A stretch of DNA of 35,766 nt, from assembly GCA_945870315.1 (NCBI GenBank), contig CAMBRR010000013.1, forward strand, positions 1-35,766. Reading direction: 5' to 3'. Below the pieces are notes generated by a model. It ran no database searches. It saw nothing but the letters and a program-made list of their open reading frames with translations, and had not been told where the DNA came from. Both the position numbers and the translations under genes were made by a program. The stretch is from an uncultured Bacteroidales bacterium. Its GTDB lineage: Bacteria > Bacteroidota > Bacteroidia > Bacteroidales > UBA932. This document shows, piece after piece, positions 9,915 through 18,249 of this stretch. Numbering within the stretch: position 1 is the stretch's first letter; each line of letters starts with the position of its first letter.

Positions 9915-9947
9915 CAAAGATAACGGAATTTTTCGTACTTTTGCCAA
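9915..9947 (-). promoter_or_regulatory. lepA promoter (TTG-N22-TATCTTTG)
   Basis: The minus strand has a full TAnnTTTG match (TATCTTTG, 9922-9915) with TTG at 9947-9945, spaced 22 bp, slightly more than the common 19-21. The -7 box is 20 bp from the lepA ATG. The divergent transketolase -7 box falls inside this spacer. Confidence 0.65.
9936..9943 (+). promoter_or_regulatory. Candidate -7 box for transketolase operon
   Basis: TACTTTTG is a full TAnnTTTG match, 58 bp upstream of the transketolase ATG and 13 bp from the opposed lepA -7 box. No good -33 element is seen. Confidence 0.5.
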
Positions 9948-10001
9948 GTGTGTGCGCCAAGTGTTGCACAAACGGAAGAACAATAATAACAAGATACAGC
10001 A

Positions 10002-10847
10002 ATGAGCAATATCGAAGAACTCAAACGCATTTCTACGCAAGTCAGAAGAGACATCGTGAGAATGGTCACAATGGCCAAATCCGGCCATCCGGGCGGTTCT
10101 ATGAGTAGCGCAGACTTCCTGACAGCCCTCTATTTCAAAGTACTCAAACACAATCCGGAATGCTGGAGAAGGGATGCCAAAGGCAGCGACGCATTCATCC
10201 TGTCTGCAGGCCACCTTACACCGGTTTACTATTCGCTGCTTTCAAGGGCCGGATATTTTCCAATCTCCGAGCTTGCGACATTCAGACAGTTCGGGACCAG
10301 ACTTCAGGGACATCCTTGTGTCGAAACTGGGCTTCCCGGCATTTATCAGGCATCAGGTTCTCTTGGCCAGGGGCTTTCTGCAGCCTGCGGGATTGCACTG
10401 GGAAAGAAACTTGACGAAGATGGAAATAAGGTATATGTGATGATGGGCGATGGAGAGTGTGAAGAGGGACAAATCTGGGAGGCCGCGATGTTTGCAAGCC
10501 ACCACAAACTTGACAATCTGATTGCGCTTGTGGATTGGAACGGGCAGCAGATTGACGGCAAGATTGACGACGTTGCAGGAATGGGAGACTTCCCAGCCAA
10601 ATGGAAGGCATTCGGCTGGAATGTAATCATTGCAGATGGCCATGATTTTGAAGCCATTCTTGATGCATATTCCCAGGCCGGTGAGGCATCTGGCAAAGGT
10701 ACTCCTTCCGTCATCCTGTTCAGAAGTGATATGGGCCACGGAGTGGATTTTATGGCAGGAACGCACAAATGGCACGGCAAGGCCCCTTCACAGGAGCAAT
10801 GCCAAGAGGCTTTGAGCCAACTTGAAGAAACACTTGGAGATTTTTAA
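10002..10847 (+). CDS. tkt: Transketolase, N-terminal subunit
   Basis: First half of a split transketolase of the non-oxidative pentose phosphate pathway; it carries the diphosphate-binding side of the thiamine-diphosphate site. The 281 residues include SGHPGGSMS (27-35), SLGQGLS (120-126) and the ThDP motif GDG (149-151) ending at N180. Sugar-binding histidines (for example in GHP and GHL) are present. The protein stops where the pyrimidine-binding domain would begin in a fused enzyme, and that domain is the next gene, 11 bp downstream. Both halves are complete, so this is a genuine two-subunit form, not a frameshift. Confidence 0.95.
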   Translation: MSNIEELKRISTQVRRDIVRMVTMAKSGHPGGSMSSADFLTALYFKVLKHNPECWRRDAKGSDAFILSAGHLTPVYYSLLSRAGYFPISELATFRQFGTRLQGHPCVETGLPGIYQASGSLGQGLSAACGIALGKKLDEDGNKVYVMMGDGECEEGQIWEAAMFASHHKLDNLIALVDWNGQQIDGKIDDVAGMGDFPAKWKAFGWNVIIADGHDFEAILDAYSQAGEASGKGTPSVILFRSDMGHGVDFMAGTHKWHGKAPSQEQCQEALSQLEETLGDF

Positions 10848-10858
10848 GGACAGAATTT

Positions 10859-11815
10859 ATGGCAAAACAATACACCAACACAGGAAACAAGGATACCCGC
10901 AGCGGATTCGGCGCAGGTCTTCTTGAAGCAGGAAAACAGGATGAAAGGGTTGTGGCATTGACAGCAGACCTGATAGGTTCGCTGAAAATGGATGCCTTCG
11001 CCAAAGAATTCCCACAGAGAATGTTCCAGTGCGGAATCGCAGAGGCCAATATGATTGGAACTGCAGCCGGACTTGCAATTACAGGAAAGATTCCTTTCGC
11101 AGGTTCATTTGCCGAATTCGTTACAGGAAGGGTATATGACCAGATAAGACAGGAAGTTGCCTACGGACACACAAACGTGAAGATAGCATCTTCCCACGCG
11201 GGAATTACCCTCGGAGAAGACGGGGCTACGCACCAGACAATGGAAGATATCGCTCTTATGAGGGCGCTTCCGGGAATGGTGGTGATAAATCCTTGCGATT
11301 ACAACCAGACCAAAGCTGCTACAATTGCAGCCGCGAAGTACGACGGCCCGGTTTATCTTAGATTCGGACGCCCCTCAGTACCGAATTTCACACCAGAAGA
11401 CGCTCCGTTTGAAATCGGGAAAGCATATTGCATGAACGAGGGTGAGGATGTGACAATTTTTGCAACCGGGCACCTTGTATGGGAGGCCATCACAGCTGCA
11501 CAGGAGCTTGAAAAAGAAGGTATCAGCGCAGAAGTGATAGATATCGCGACCATCAAGCCTCTTGACACAGAAGCTGTCATAGCTTCTGTCAAGAAGACCG
11601 GAGCTGTAGTATGCGCAGAAGAGCACAATATGGGAGGAGGCCTGGGAGAGGCCATTGCAGGAACACTTGCAGCCAGTTATCCTGCTCCTATGGAATTTAT
11701 CAACGGCGGCGACAGATTCGGTCAAAGCGGAACACCTGCCAAATTGCTTGAAGCATACGGACTGGATGCAGCCCACATCGTTGAAGCAGCCAAGAAGGCT
11801 ATTGCCCGCAAATAA
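10859..11815 (+). CDS. tkt: Transketolase, C-terminal subunit
   Basis: Second half of the split transketolase, with the pyrimidine-binding domain and the transketolase C-terminal domain. The 318 residues contain the catalytic glutamate in CGIAEANMIG (E62), the histidine-containing SSHAGITLGEDGATHQ and FGRPSVP. It must pair with the upstream N-terminal subunit to form an active site at the interface. It has its own ATG after an 11-bp gap. Its stop lies only 8 bp before the GTG start of the sigma-factor gene, so the two are likely on one transcript. Confidence 0.95.
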   Translation: MAKQYTNTGNKDTRSGFGAGLLEAGKQDERVVALTADLIGSLKMDAFAKEFPQRMFQCGIAEANMIGTAAGLAITGKIPFAGSFAEFVTGRVYDQIRQEVAYGHTNVKIASSHAGITLGEDGATHQTMEDIALMRALPGMVVINPCDYNQTKAATIAAAKYDGPVYLRFGRPSVPNFTPEDAPFEIGKAYCMNEGEDVTIFATGHLVWEAITAAQELEKEGISAEVIDIATIKPLDTEAVIASVKKTGAVVCAEEHNMGGGLGEAIAGTLAASYPAPMEFINGGDRFGQSGTPAKLLEAYGLDAAHIVEAAKKAIARK

Positions 11816-11823
11816 GGCCACAA

Positions 11824-12366
11824 GTGTCTGACAACGACATAAGAGGACTCTATCAGGGGGGCTTTCACGAAGAAGCATTCAACCAGATCGTGAACAGTTA
11901 CTCCGAAAGGCTTTATTACCACATCCGTCGTTTTATCCATAACCACACGGATGCAGACGATGTTCTTCAGGAGATATTCATAAAGATTTGGACTGCGCTT
12001 CCCACATTCCGGTGGGAGGCGCAGTTATTTACCTGGATATACAGGATTGCCACCAATGCTACCCTGAATTATCTGAGGAAAGAGAAATTTAAATCTATTA
12101 TCAGTTTTCAGGACTTCACAAAAAAAATGGAGGAACGCATAGATGAAGACGCATATTTCAACGGAGAAGAACTGGAGAGAGAGCTTCACAAGGCTATGCA
12201 AAGATTGCCGGAGAAACAGCGTATGGTATTTGCACTCAGATATTTCGAACAGATGAAATATGAAGACATCGCACAGATAACGGATACTTCTGTCGGCGCC
12301 CTGAAGACATCCTACCACATTGCCTATAAGAAAATCAGCGAAGAACTCAAACAAATATTCGGATAG
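11824..12366 (+). CDS. ECF-type RNA polymerase sigma factor
   Basis: A 180-residue sigma-70-family protein of ECF architecture. Region 2 spans about 18-85, with the characteristic ADDVLQEIFIKIW and WIYRIATNATLNYLRK. Region 4 spans about 118-178, with LPEKQRMVFALRYFEQMKYE and a helix-turn-helix around DTSVGALKTSYHIAYKKI. Regions 1 and 3 are absent, as expected. The start appears to be GTG at 11824, the only reasonable start after the transketolase stop. It is followed by a predicted membrane protein and a secreted protein, a layout typical of a sigma/anti-sigma/envelope-sensor cassette. Which promoters it reads is unknown. Confidence 0.92.
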   Translation: MSDNDIRGLYQGGFHEEAFNQIVNSYSERLYYHIRRFIHNHTDADDVLQEIFIKIWTALPTFRWEAQLFTWIYRIATNATLNYLRKEKFKSIISFQDFTKKMEERIDEDAYFNGEELERELHKAMQRLPEKQRMVFALRYFEQMKYEDIAQITDTSVGALKTSYHIAYKKISEELKQIFG

Positions 12367-12414
12367 AAGCGATTTAACCTTGAATGTTGGAATGTGTCTA
12401 ATAGAAACGGAAAA

Positions 12415-12828
12415 ATGGACAGAAACAACGACATATTGTCAAGCGACAAGCTGAAAAGCTTTCACCCGGGAGCCCCTGAAGGATATTTTCAGGAGTTTCG
12501 CTCCCGTGCCGAGGCTATCCCGCATAGCAACCACGTCAATGCCGGTCATAAAGCCGCATCCTATGCCGCAATTGCAGCCACATTTATCCTGATGGTTGTC
12601 GGTGGTACATTTTTCCTGGAAAAGGTTACGCCTGATGAGGCAGTCAGCACAGAAGTTCTGTCGGAGGCCGACTATATTATATATTCAACTATTCTGCCAA
12701 CAATGAACGAGTATGAGATGTATGAGCAGGCTATCTCGATAGAAGAGATTGATACAGAGGACATTGTAGCATATTTAATATATAGTGGGGAAAGCATTGA
12801 AAGGCTTGCCTCATATAACGAACAATAG
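12415..12828 (+). CDS. Single-span membrane protein, probable anti-sigma partner
   Basis: A 137-residue protein I cannot assign to a named family. It has a charged N-terminal cytoplasmic part containing PGAPEGYFQEF (about 18-28, like the 'PegYF' motif often seen in Bacteroidetes sigma-neighbour proteins), one transmembrane segment at about 48-68, and an acidic exported tail (EEIDTEDIVAYL). Its position directly after an ECF sigma gene (48-bp gap) and before a secreted protein suggests it restrains the sigma factor at the membrane; this is inference. No zinc-binding HxxxCxxC motif is present, so it is not a classic ZAS protein. An in-frame GTG at 12394 is an alternative start. Confidence 0.7.
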   Translation: MDRNNDILSSDKLKSFHPGAPEGYFQEFRSRAEAIPHSNHVNAGHKAASYAAIAATFILMVVGGTFFLEKVTPDEAVSTEVLSEADYIIYSTILPTMNEYEMYEQAISIEEIDTEDIVAYLIYSGESIERLASYNEQ

Positions 12829-12832
12829 GAGG
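12827..12832 (+). promoter_or_regulatory. Strong Shine-Dalgarno AGGAGG
   Basis: AGGAGG overlaps the stop codon of the membrane-protein gene and ends 7 nt before the ATG at 12840. Such a full site stands out, since the other starts here lack one. It supports 12840 as the start and suggests efficient translation of the secreted product. Confidence 0.7.
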
Positions 12833-12839
12833 AACATTT

Positions 12840-13298
12840 ATGATGAAACGAATTGCCATACTCTTTGCGTGTGTGACGACTATGATGATTTCAACGGTCG
12901 CAAACGCTGAATGCCAGAAAAAAAATGGAGAATGGAAGGAAAAGATGATGAGCGAAAAAATCGCTTTCCTTACCGCAGAAATCGGGCTCAGCCCGGAGGA
13001 GGCACAGACATTCTGGCCTGTGTATAACCAGATTATGTCGGAAAGAGACAAGGCGATGAAGGCCACCTTCAAGGCTTATTCAGAACTCCAGGCTGCGGTG
13101 GAAGAAGGCAAAACAGGGCGTGAACTCAAGAAATACACGGACAGTTACATCGAGGCACAGAAAAAACATCGCCAGATTGATGACGAATCACCTGAACGCT
13201 TCAGGAATGTGCTGAGCGAAGAGAAAGTAGCCAGATTGTTCCTTGCTGAAGAGAAATTCAGAAGGCAGCAGATTCACAAATTTTCCGAAAAGAGATAG
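12840..13298 (+). CDS. Secreted Spy/CpxP-like periplasmic protein
   Basis: A 152-residue protein with a clear Sec signal peptide (cleavage likely after ANA, near residue 23) and a helical, charged mature part. IGLSPEEAQTFWPVYNQ resembles the LTxxQ-like helices of Spy/CpxP/zinc-resistance proteins, and a second charged helix region follows (KKYTDSYIEAQKKH). Such proteins act as periplasmic chaperones or stress sensors. After the sigma factor and membrane protein (11-bp gap), the natural reading is a third component of the envelope-stress cassette. ATG at 12840 or 12843 are both possible; the Shine-Dalgarno favours 12840. Its last 25 bp overlap the convergent trmN gene. Confidence 0.75.
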   Translation: MMKRIAILFACVTTMMISTVANAECQKKNGEWKEKMMSEKIAFLTAEIGLSPEEAQTFWPVYNQIMSERDKAMKATFKAYSELQAAVEEGKTGRELKKYTDSYIEAQKKHRQIDDESPERFRNVLSEEKVARLFLAEEKFRRQQIHKFSEKR

Positions 13299-14005
13299 AA
13301 ATCACGAGTGAGGGAAAGATATTCCTGAGTGTATTTTCCCTCACTCTGTATCGTAATTTCATCTTCTACGGGTTCCTCGCACCGCAAGCGGGAGAATTCG
13401 ATGATAATTCGGGATGGTTCCTTCCTCGGGACCGTCCTTATTTTTACAATTCTTCCAAGATGCAAACCACATCCCCTTGCATATCTGAGGACACGAGCCT
13501 GTTCATCGGAGGGGAGCACCATTGCGATGCGTCCGCACGGCTCCAAGTAATTTACAGCAAAATCAATCAATTCTCTGTATGAAAGCCCTGACTGCGTATG
13601 ACGGGCATTGTTGCGTTTTTGCTGTGGAGCCTGAAGGGAATCGTCAAAATATGGCGGATTGGAAAAAATCAAATCATATTTGACCTCGGGCTTAAAATCC
13701 GCAATGGAACAATGACTGGCCGAAAGGAAACTGGCCCAGGGAGAAGCTGCGAAGTTAGTCGCAGCCTCCTCGGCAGAGTCCTCGTCTATGTCTATCGCTT
13801 GGATAATACGTCCTGAAACAGAGTAAGAGGCAAGCCGCTGCGCCGCTATCAAAGCGATGGTGCCCGTACCTGTACCGATATCAAGTAAGTGTTTCTCCGT
13901 TCCGGACAAAGTCATACAGACGCCAAGAAGGACACCGTCGGTATTGACCTTCATCGCGGAGCGTTCATTGACAACGCTGAAGTGCTTGAAACGGAAAACC
14001 CCCAT
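13274..14005 (-). CDS. trmN: tRNA1(Val) (adenine-37-N6)-methyltransferase
   Basis: SAM-dependent methyltransferase making m6A37 in tRNA-Val. The 243-residue protein has the SAM-binding motif DIGTGTGTIAL (about 42-52) and the N6-adenine catalytic motif NPPYF (116-120). Its C-terminal KYTQEYLSLTRDFYL segment fits the TrmN/YfiC group, as does MGVFRFKHFSV at the start. It lies 3 bp after lolD and is the last gene of the amylase-glucosidase-lolD-trmN run. Its 3' end overlaps the Spy-like gene by 25 bp, tail to tail. Confidence 0.9.
   Translation of the reverse strand: MGVFRFKHFSVVNERSAMKVNTDGVLLGVCMTLSGTEKHLLDIGTGTGTIALIAAQRLASYSVSGRIIQAIDIDEDSAEEAATNFAASPWASFLSASHCSIADFKPEVKYDLIFSNPPYFDDSLQAPQQKRNNARHTQSGLSYRELIDFAVNYLEPCGRIAMVLPSDEQARVLRYARGCGLHLGRIVKIRTVPRKEPSRIIIEFSRLRCEEPVEDEITIQSEGKYTQEYLSLTRDFYLFSENL
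13306..13346. repeat. 12-bp perfect inverted repeat within trmN 3' coding end
   Basis: GAGTGAGGGAAA (13306-13317) and TTTCCCTCACTC (13335-13346) are exact inverted repeats around a loop of about 17 nt. It begins 7 bp after the stop of the Spy-like gene, so it could end the sigma-cassette transcript, although no clear U-tract follows. On the other strand it encodes part of the TrmN C-terminus. Confidence 0.6.
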
Positions 14006-14008
14006 TAC

Positions 14009-14683
14009 CTATTTCAACAATGCTTCTGACTCCGGGACGAAAAGGCCGTCTTTCATATACAAAGTCCTGTCACATAGCCTTGCAAGGGAGGCATCGTGAG
14101 TGACAATGACAATTGTCTGACCAAGAGAATCTCTGAGTTCGAAAAATAGAGAATGAATCTCTTCCTTAGTGCGGGTATCCAGATTGCCTGAAGGCTCATC
14201 GGCAAACAGAACAGCAGGAGAGTTGACAAGAGCCCTGGCTATTGCCACCCGTTGTTGTTCTCCACCGGAGAGCTCAGAAGGCTTATGTCCCATACGGTCC
14301 TTCAAGCCGACCTTCTCAAGCAGTTCTCTGGATGCGGCATCAGCTTCTTTGTTGGAAGAACCTCCTATCAGAGCAGGGATCATCACATTCTCAAGAGCAG
14401 TGAACTCTGGAAGCAGGTGATGGAACTGGAATACGAAACCGACTCTCCTGTTGCGGAAACGGGCAAGAGCATCACCGCGAAGAGCCAGAACGTCTGTCCC
14501 GTCCACCTCAAGAGAACCTTCGTCCGGAGTCGAAAGTGTGCCAAGAATCTGCAGCAAAGTCGATTTTCCTGCACCTGAAGCACCCATAATTGACAACACT
14601 TCCGACTTCCCGACAGAAAGGTCAACCCCTTTCAGAACCTTCAATGTCCCAAAAGATTTTACAATTCCCTTGGCCTGTATCAT
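14009..14683 (-). CDS. lolD: LolD-like lipoprotein-release ABC ATPase
   Basis: A 224-residue ATPase of the LolD/MacB family, which powers release of lipoproteins from the inner membrane or similar mechanotransmission exporters. It has Walker [10 protein letters not shown] (34-42), Q-loop Q86, signature LSGGEQQR (138-145), Walker [13 protein letters not shown] (158-169) and an H-loop in VTHDAS. No LolC/LolE-type permease is in the window, so the partner must be elsewhere, as often in Bacteroidetes. It overlaps the glucosidase stop by 4 bp, so it is translationally coupled to a glycan-degrading gene. Function as LolD proper rather than another MacB-like ATPase is likely but not certain. Confidence 0.88.
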   Translation of the reverse strand: MIQAKGIVKSFGTLKVLKGVDLSVGKSEVLSIMGASGAGKSTLLQILGTLSTPDEGSLEVDGTDVLALRGDALARFRNRRVGFVFQFHHLLPEFTALENVMIPALIGGSSNKEADAASRELLEKVGLKDRMGHKPSELSGGEQQRVAIARALVNSPAVLFADEPSGNLDTRTKEEIHSLFFELRDSLGQTIVIVTHDASLARLCDRTLYMKDGLFVPESEALLK

Positions 14684-16890
14684 TCCTTAACTATCAGTTC
14701 AACTGCGAAACCGCCACCTCTGGCAAGATTGACGGTCAGGACATCCTCTGATGTAACTATCTGGCAGTAATGATTATATGCCTTAGGATTGGTCTGGTAG
14801 TCCGTATCAGTATCATCGGCATATACATTAGCAATATAGGTACGACCTTTATCAAGGAAATAGAGCGGAACATCCAAGGTTCGGCTGTTCTCATCTGTCA
14901 CACCTCCGATGAACCACTTGCCTGTCTTCTTGCCTTTTCTGGCAGTAACAACATAATCCCCTGGTTCAGCAAGCAGATATTCCGAACGACTCCAGTCCAC
15001 TTCCACATTTTTTATGAATTCGAATGCATCCATATGTTTCTCATAGTGTTCTGGGAAATCCGCAGCCATCTGAAGCGGTGAATAAAGCACTACATAGAGA
15101 CCTAGTTGGTTAGCAATTGTCGCATTGACTTTTGAATTGTTGCGGCCACCTGTCACCTCATTCAGATCCATTTCAAAAATACCAGGAGTGAAATCCATAG
15201 GACCACCATTGAAACGAGTAAACGGAAGAATGGTTACGTGATCTGGTTGTGTCCCGCCAAATGCCTGATACTCAGTACCCCTTGCAGATTCATTACCTAT
15301 GAGGTTAGGATATGTCCTGCAAAGACCAGTAGGACGGACGGCCTCGTGTCCATTCACCATAATATGGTGTTTGGCAGCCTCCGTAACAGCGTAGAGGTAA
15401 TGGTTGACCATCCACTGACCATAATGATGTTCACCACGCGGAAGGATGTCTCCTACATAGCCGCTCTTGACTGCATCATAGCCATACTTGTCCATAAGAT
15501 TGTAGGCTGCCTCCATATGCCTTTCATAATTGCGCACGGATGATGAAGTCTCGTGGTGCATCATGATTTTCACACCCTTGGAATGAGCATAGGCATTTAG
15601 GGCCGCAATGTCAAAATCAGGATATGGAGTTACGAAATCGAATACATAATCCTTGCTGCAGTTAGCCCAGTCTTCCCAACCGATGTTCCATCCCTCCACA
15701 AGCACCTGGTCAAAGCCGTGCTCGGCTGCGAAGTCAATGTAGCGGCGGACATTCTCATTGTTTGCACTGTGACGTCCATTCGGTTTCGCATTGGCATAAT
15801 CGGTAACTCCAAGTTTCACAGAAGGAAACTCATCAGTATAAGCCCAGGAACCCTTTCCGGAAATCATCTCCCACCACACACCGATATACTTGACAGGATG
15901 AATCCAGGAAACATCATCATATGCACACGGCTCATTGAGATTCAGAATCAGACGGGAAGCCAGCATTCCGGTAGCGGAAGGAGCTACCTGTACCGTCCTC
16001 CAAGGAGTGTGGCAAGGCGTCTGCATATAACCTTTCCAGCCCTGTGCATCCGGAGTCAGGTGAGACGTGAAAGTAAAGGTTTGTGGATTGAGTTCCAGAT
16101 GCATACAAGGATAATCCACCAAAGCAGCTTCGTGGATATTAATGTAAAGACCGGCATCACTCTTGAGCTGCAGTGAAGTCTGGACTCCGTTTTTGGACCA
16201 CATAGACTGGGAAGAATTTCCGCATACAGCCTTTTCAAAATTTGAACTTATCTCGGAAAGACGGCACTTGGTGTATTCGTACTCCTGCGTGTCATAGTCT
16301 CCCGGAATCCACCAGGCAGTCAAATCCTCGCCCATTGCGAACTGGGTAAGCTCCTCTTTGATGACGAAATAGTTAAGAGCCTGATTCTCAGGGAATTCAT
16401 ACCTGAAGCCAAGTCCGTCGTCATAAAGACGGAAACGGACATTCATCTTCCTGCCGGTTTCTTTCTGAACAAGTTTTACCAACAGCTCCCTATAAGTATT
16501 GTCTATAGTGTCCTCTTCTCCCCAAACTGGAGACCACCTCTCGCTGAATGAAGTCGTATCCACTCCCTCAAGGACAAAACCATCATGAAGAGAGCTAGCA
16601 GGAGCATCCTCAACCTTATTTACCGTTCCATCCGGCTCATATTCTATGGTAGTGGCCTTGAGAGCTCCCCTGAGCTCGAATCCGAGGTTGGATGGATATA
16701 CAACCTCGGTACCCTGATATTCAAGGACATACTGAGGTGTTCCATTCTCAGTCAACTGAAAGGTAAGGGCGGTTACTCCTCCAGGAGAGGAAATCGTATT
16801 TACATCCGTCACGACAGCCTCGTGACTCCTGCAGCAGCTGGCAAACAGACAAGCTGATGCGATTAAAGAGAACTTTAGAATTCGAATCAT
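14680..16890 (-). CDS. GH97 alpha-glucosidase, SusB-like (inverting subgroup)
   Basis: Periplasmic enzyme cutting alpha-glucosidic bonds in malto-oligosaccharides. The 736-residue length matches SusB of Bacteroides thetaiotaomicron as I recall it. Strongly SusB-like blocks include [27 protein letters not shown] and [14 protein letters not shown]. Glutamates in HHETS (about 447), GHEAVRP (about 515) and RGTE (about 540) sit where SusB has Glu439, Glu508 and Glu532, pointing to the inverting, not the retaining, GH97 group. The N-terminus has a signal peptide and a possible lipobox (FASC, Cys19). The start at 16890 gives a normal signal peptide; a start further up (16965) would run into the amylase gene. 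It lies 7 bp after the amylase. No SusC/SusD genes are present in the window. Confidence 0.95.
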   Translation of the reverse strand: MIRILKFSLIASACLFASCCRSHEAVVTDVNTISSPGGVTALTFQLTENGTPQYVLEYQGTEVVYPSNLGFELRGALKATTIEYEPDGTVNKVEDAPASSLHDGFVLEGVDTTSFSERWSPVWGEEDTIDNTYRELLVKLVQKETGRKMNVRFRLYDDGLGFRYEFPENQALNYFVIKEELTQFAMGEDLTAWWIPGDYDTQEYEYTKCRLSEISSNFEKAVCGNSSQSMWSKNGVQTSLQLKSDAGLYINIHEAALVDYPCMHLELNPQTFTFTSHLTPDAQGWKGYMQTPCHTPWRTVQVAPSATGMLASRLILNLNEPCAYDDVSWIHPVKYIGVWWEMISGKGSWAYTDEFPSVKLGVTDYANAKPNGRHSANNENVRRYIDFAAEHGFDQVLVEGWNIGWEDWANCSKDYVFDFVTPYPDFDIAALNAYAHSKGVKIMMHHETSSSVRNYERHMEAAYNLMDKYGYDAVKSGYVGDILPRGEHHYGQWMVNHYLYAVTEAAKHHIMVNGHEAVRPTGLCRTYPNLIGNESARGTEYQAFGGTQPDHVTILPFTRFNGGPMDFTPGIFEMDLNEVTGGRNNSKVNATIANQLGLYVVLYSPLQMAADFPEHYEKHMDAFEFIKNVEVDWSRSEYLLAEPGDYVVTARKGKKTGKWFIGGVTDENSRTLDVPLYFLDKGRTYIANVYADDTDTDYQTNPKAYNHYCQIVTSEDVLTVNLARGGGFAVELIVKE

Positions 16891-16897
16891 AGTATTA

Positions 16898-18214
16898 TTA
16901 TCTTCTAGTAAATTCAACAACAAGGGAGGACTCTCCAGAAACAGAAGTCTCATCTGACAGAACAACAGGAGAAGGCGTTATTGCATCAACCGTCCAGTCC
17001 CATGGAGCACGCATCTGGACATGCACTGTCACTGTATCTTTGTCAAGAATACGCGAGAATACCAGTGTGCTGTCTTGAGTGGAAAGGACCTCGAAAGAAC
17101 CGCCCTTATCACCGGCAGACAAGGCCGGATGGCTGTGGCGGAGATCGGTAAGATATTTATAGAAATCAGTGTATTCATTGGTCTCCCACGCTGGGATCGG
17201 ATCCTTTTCAAAAAAGAGGAAACGATGGTTCCAGCCCATTTCCTGACCTGTATAGATAAGAGGCTGGCCTTTCGGAAGCGTGAAAGTAAGCAGAGCCATC
17301 GCCTTGTAAGCATCCCCCATCCTCTCAAACTCGGTTCCTGCCCAGGAATTTTCATCGTGATTTGAAGTAAACATAAGCCTGAAAGCATCAGAGGGGAAGT
17401 TTTCGGCATCTTTTTCCAGATAAGCGAGCAAATCTTCAATTCCAGCTTTTCCCTGAGCGATGGCATTCAGCATATGGTGCAACTCCCAGGAATAGGAAGC
17501 ATCGAAACCGGCAATGGTATGCAACCTCGGGTCCTCACCCTCTGCCAGCATATAGATATCACCATAATCCTTTCTGAGACCCTCTATAGTAACCTGCCAG
17601 AATTCGAGAGGCACCTCGCAAGCCATATCACAACGGAAACCATCAATACCCCTGTCGAGCCAGAAACGCATTGATTTGTCCATTTCAGCCCAGACATCCT
17701 TGTTGTCGTAATTTAGTTCAGCTATGTCGAACCAGTCATAATTTACGACCGTATTTCCCAGAGAATCACGCACATACCAGTCTGCCGGCTTCTCATCTAT
17801 CCACTTGGCATCAGGAGAAGTGTGGTTTGCCACCCAGTCCAGAATCACCCGGAAACCAAGTTTATGGGCTGCTTTGAGAAAATTGTCGAAATCATCAAGA
17901 GTTCCAAATTCCGGATTGACATCACAATAATCCTTCACGGCATAGTATGAACCAAGGGTACCCTTGCGTTCCTTCACTCCAATTGGATAAATCGGCATAA
18001 GCCAGATTATATCAACTCCAGCATCCTTCAAACGAGGAAGTTGCCTTTGCGCAGCGGCGAATGTTCCTTCAGGTGTGTACTGTCTGACATTGAGTTCATA
18101 GACAACAGAGCGTTCAAGAGGTTGTCTGTTTGGATTCTGACTGCAGGAAACGGCCAGAATTGCGGCAAGAAAAGCCATTGCCGACAAAGAAATAAGAGTT
18201 TTGATAGTTTTCAT
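16898..18214 (-). CDS. GH13 alpha-amylase family lipoprotein
   Basis: Starch or maltodextrin hydrolase of family GH13. The 438-residue protein begins with a lipoprotein signal (AVSC, Cys24), so it is membrane-anchored in the periplasm or on the surface. GH13 motifs are in order: DWVANH (126-131), GFRCDMA with nucleophile D196, LAEGE with acid/base E225, and TSNHDEN with D287. The C-terminal beta-domain is short. Start: an ATG at 18226 exists, but the promoter at 18234-18265 would place transcription start at about 18227, so the ATG at 18214, directly before a typical signal peptide, is more likely. First gene of a four-gene operon with the GH97 enzyme, suggesting joint breakdown of alpha-glucans. 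Subfamily and exact product cannot be read. Confidence 0.92.
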   Translation of the reverse strand: MKTIKTLISLSAMAFLAAILAVSCSQNPNRQPLERSVVYELNVRQYTPEGTFAAAQRQLPRLKDAGVDIIWLMPIYPIGVKERKGTLGSYYAVKDYCDVNPEFGTLDDFDNFLKAAHKLGFRVILDWVANHTSPDAKWIDEKPADWYVRDSLGNTVVNYDWFDIAELNYDNKDVWAEMDKSMRFWLDRGIDGFRCDMACEVPLEFWQVTIEGLRKDYGDIYMLAEGEDPRLHTIAGFDASYSWELHHMLNAIAQGKAGIEDLLAYLEKDAENFPSDAFRLMFTSNHDENSWAGTEFERMGDAYKAMALLTFTLPKGQPLIYTGQEMGWNHRFLFFEKDPIPAWETNEYTDFYKYLTDLRHSHPALSAGDKGGSFEVLSTQDSTLVFSRILDKDTVTVHVQMRAPWDWTVDAITPSPVVLSDETSVSGESSLVVEFTRR

Positions 18215-18233
18215 ATATGTGGTCATAAGTTTT

Positions 18234-18249
18234 CAAATATACATATTTG
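18234..18249. repeat. Inverted repeat over the amylase -7 box (possible operator)
   Basis: CAAATAT and ATATTTG (7-bp arms, 2-bp centre) are exact inverted repeats covering the -7 box and extending into the spacer. A repressor or activator could bind here, but AT-rich sequence containing TTTG makes chance symmetry easy. Confidence 0.35.
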
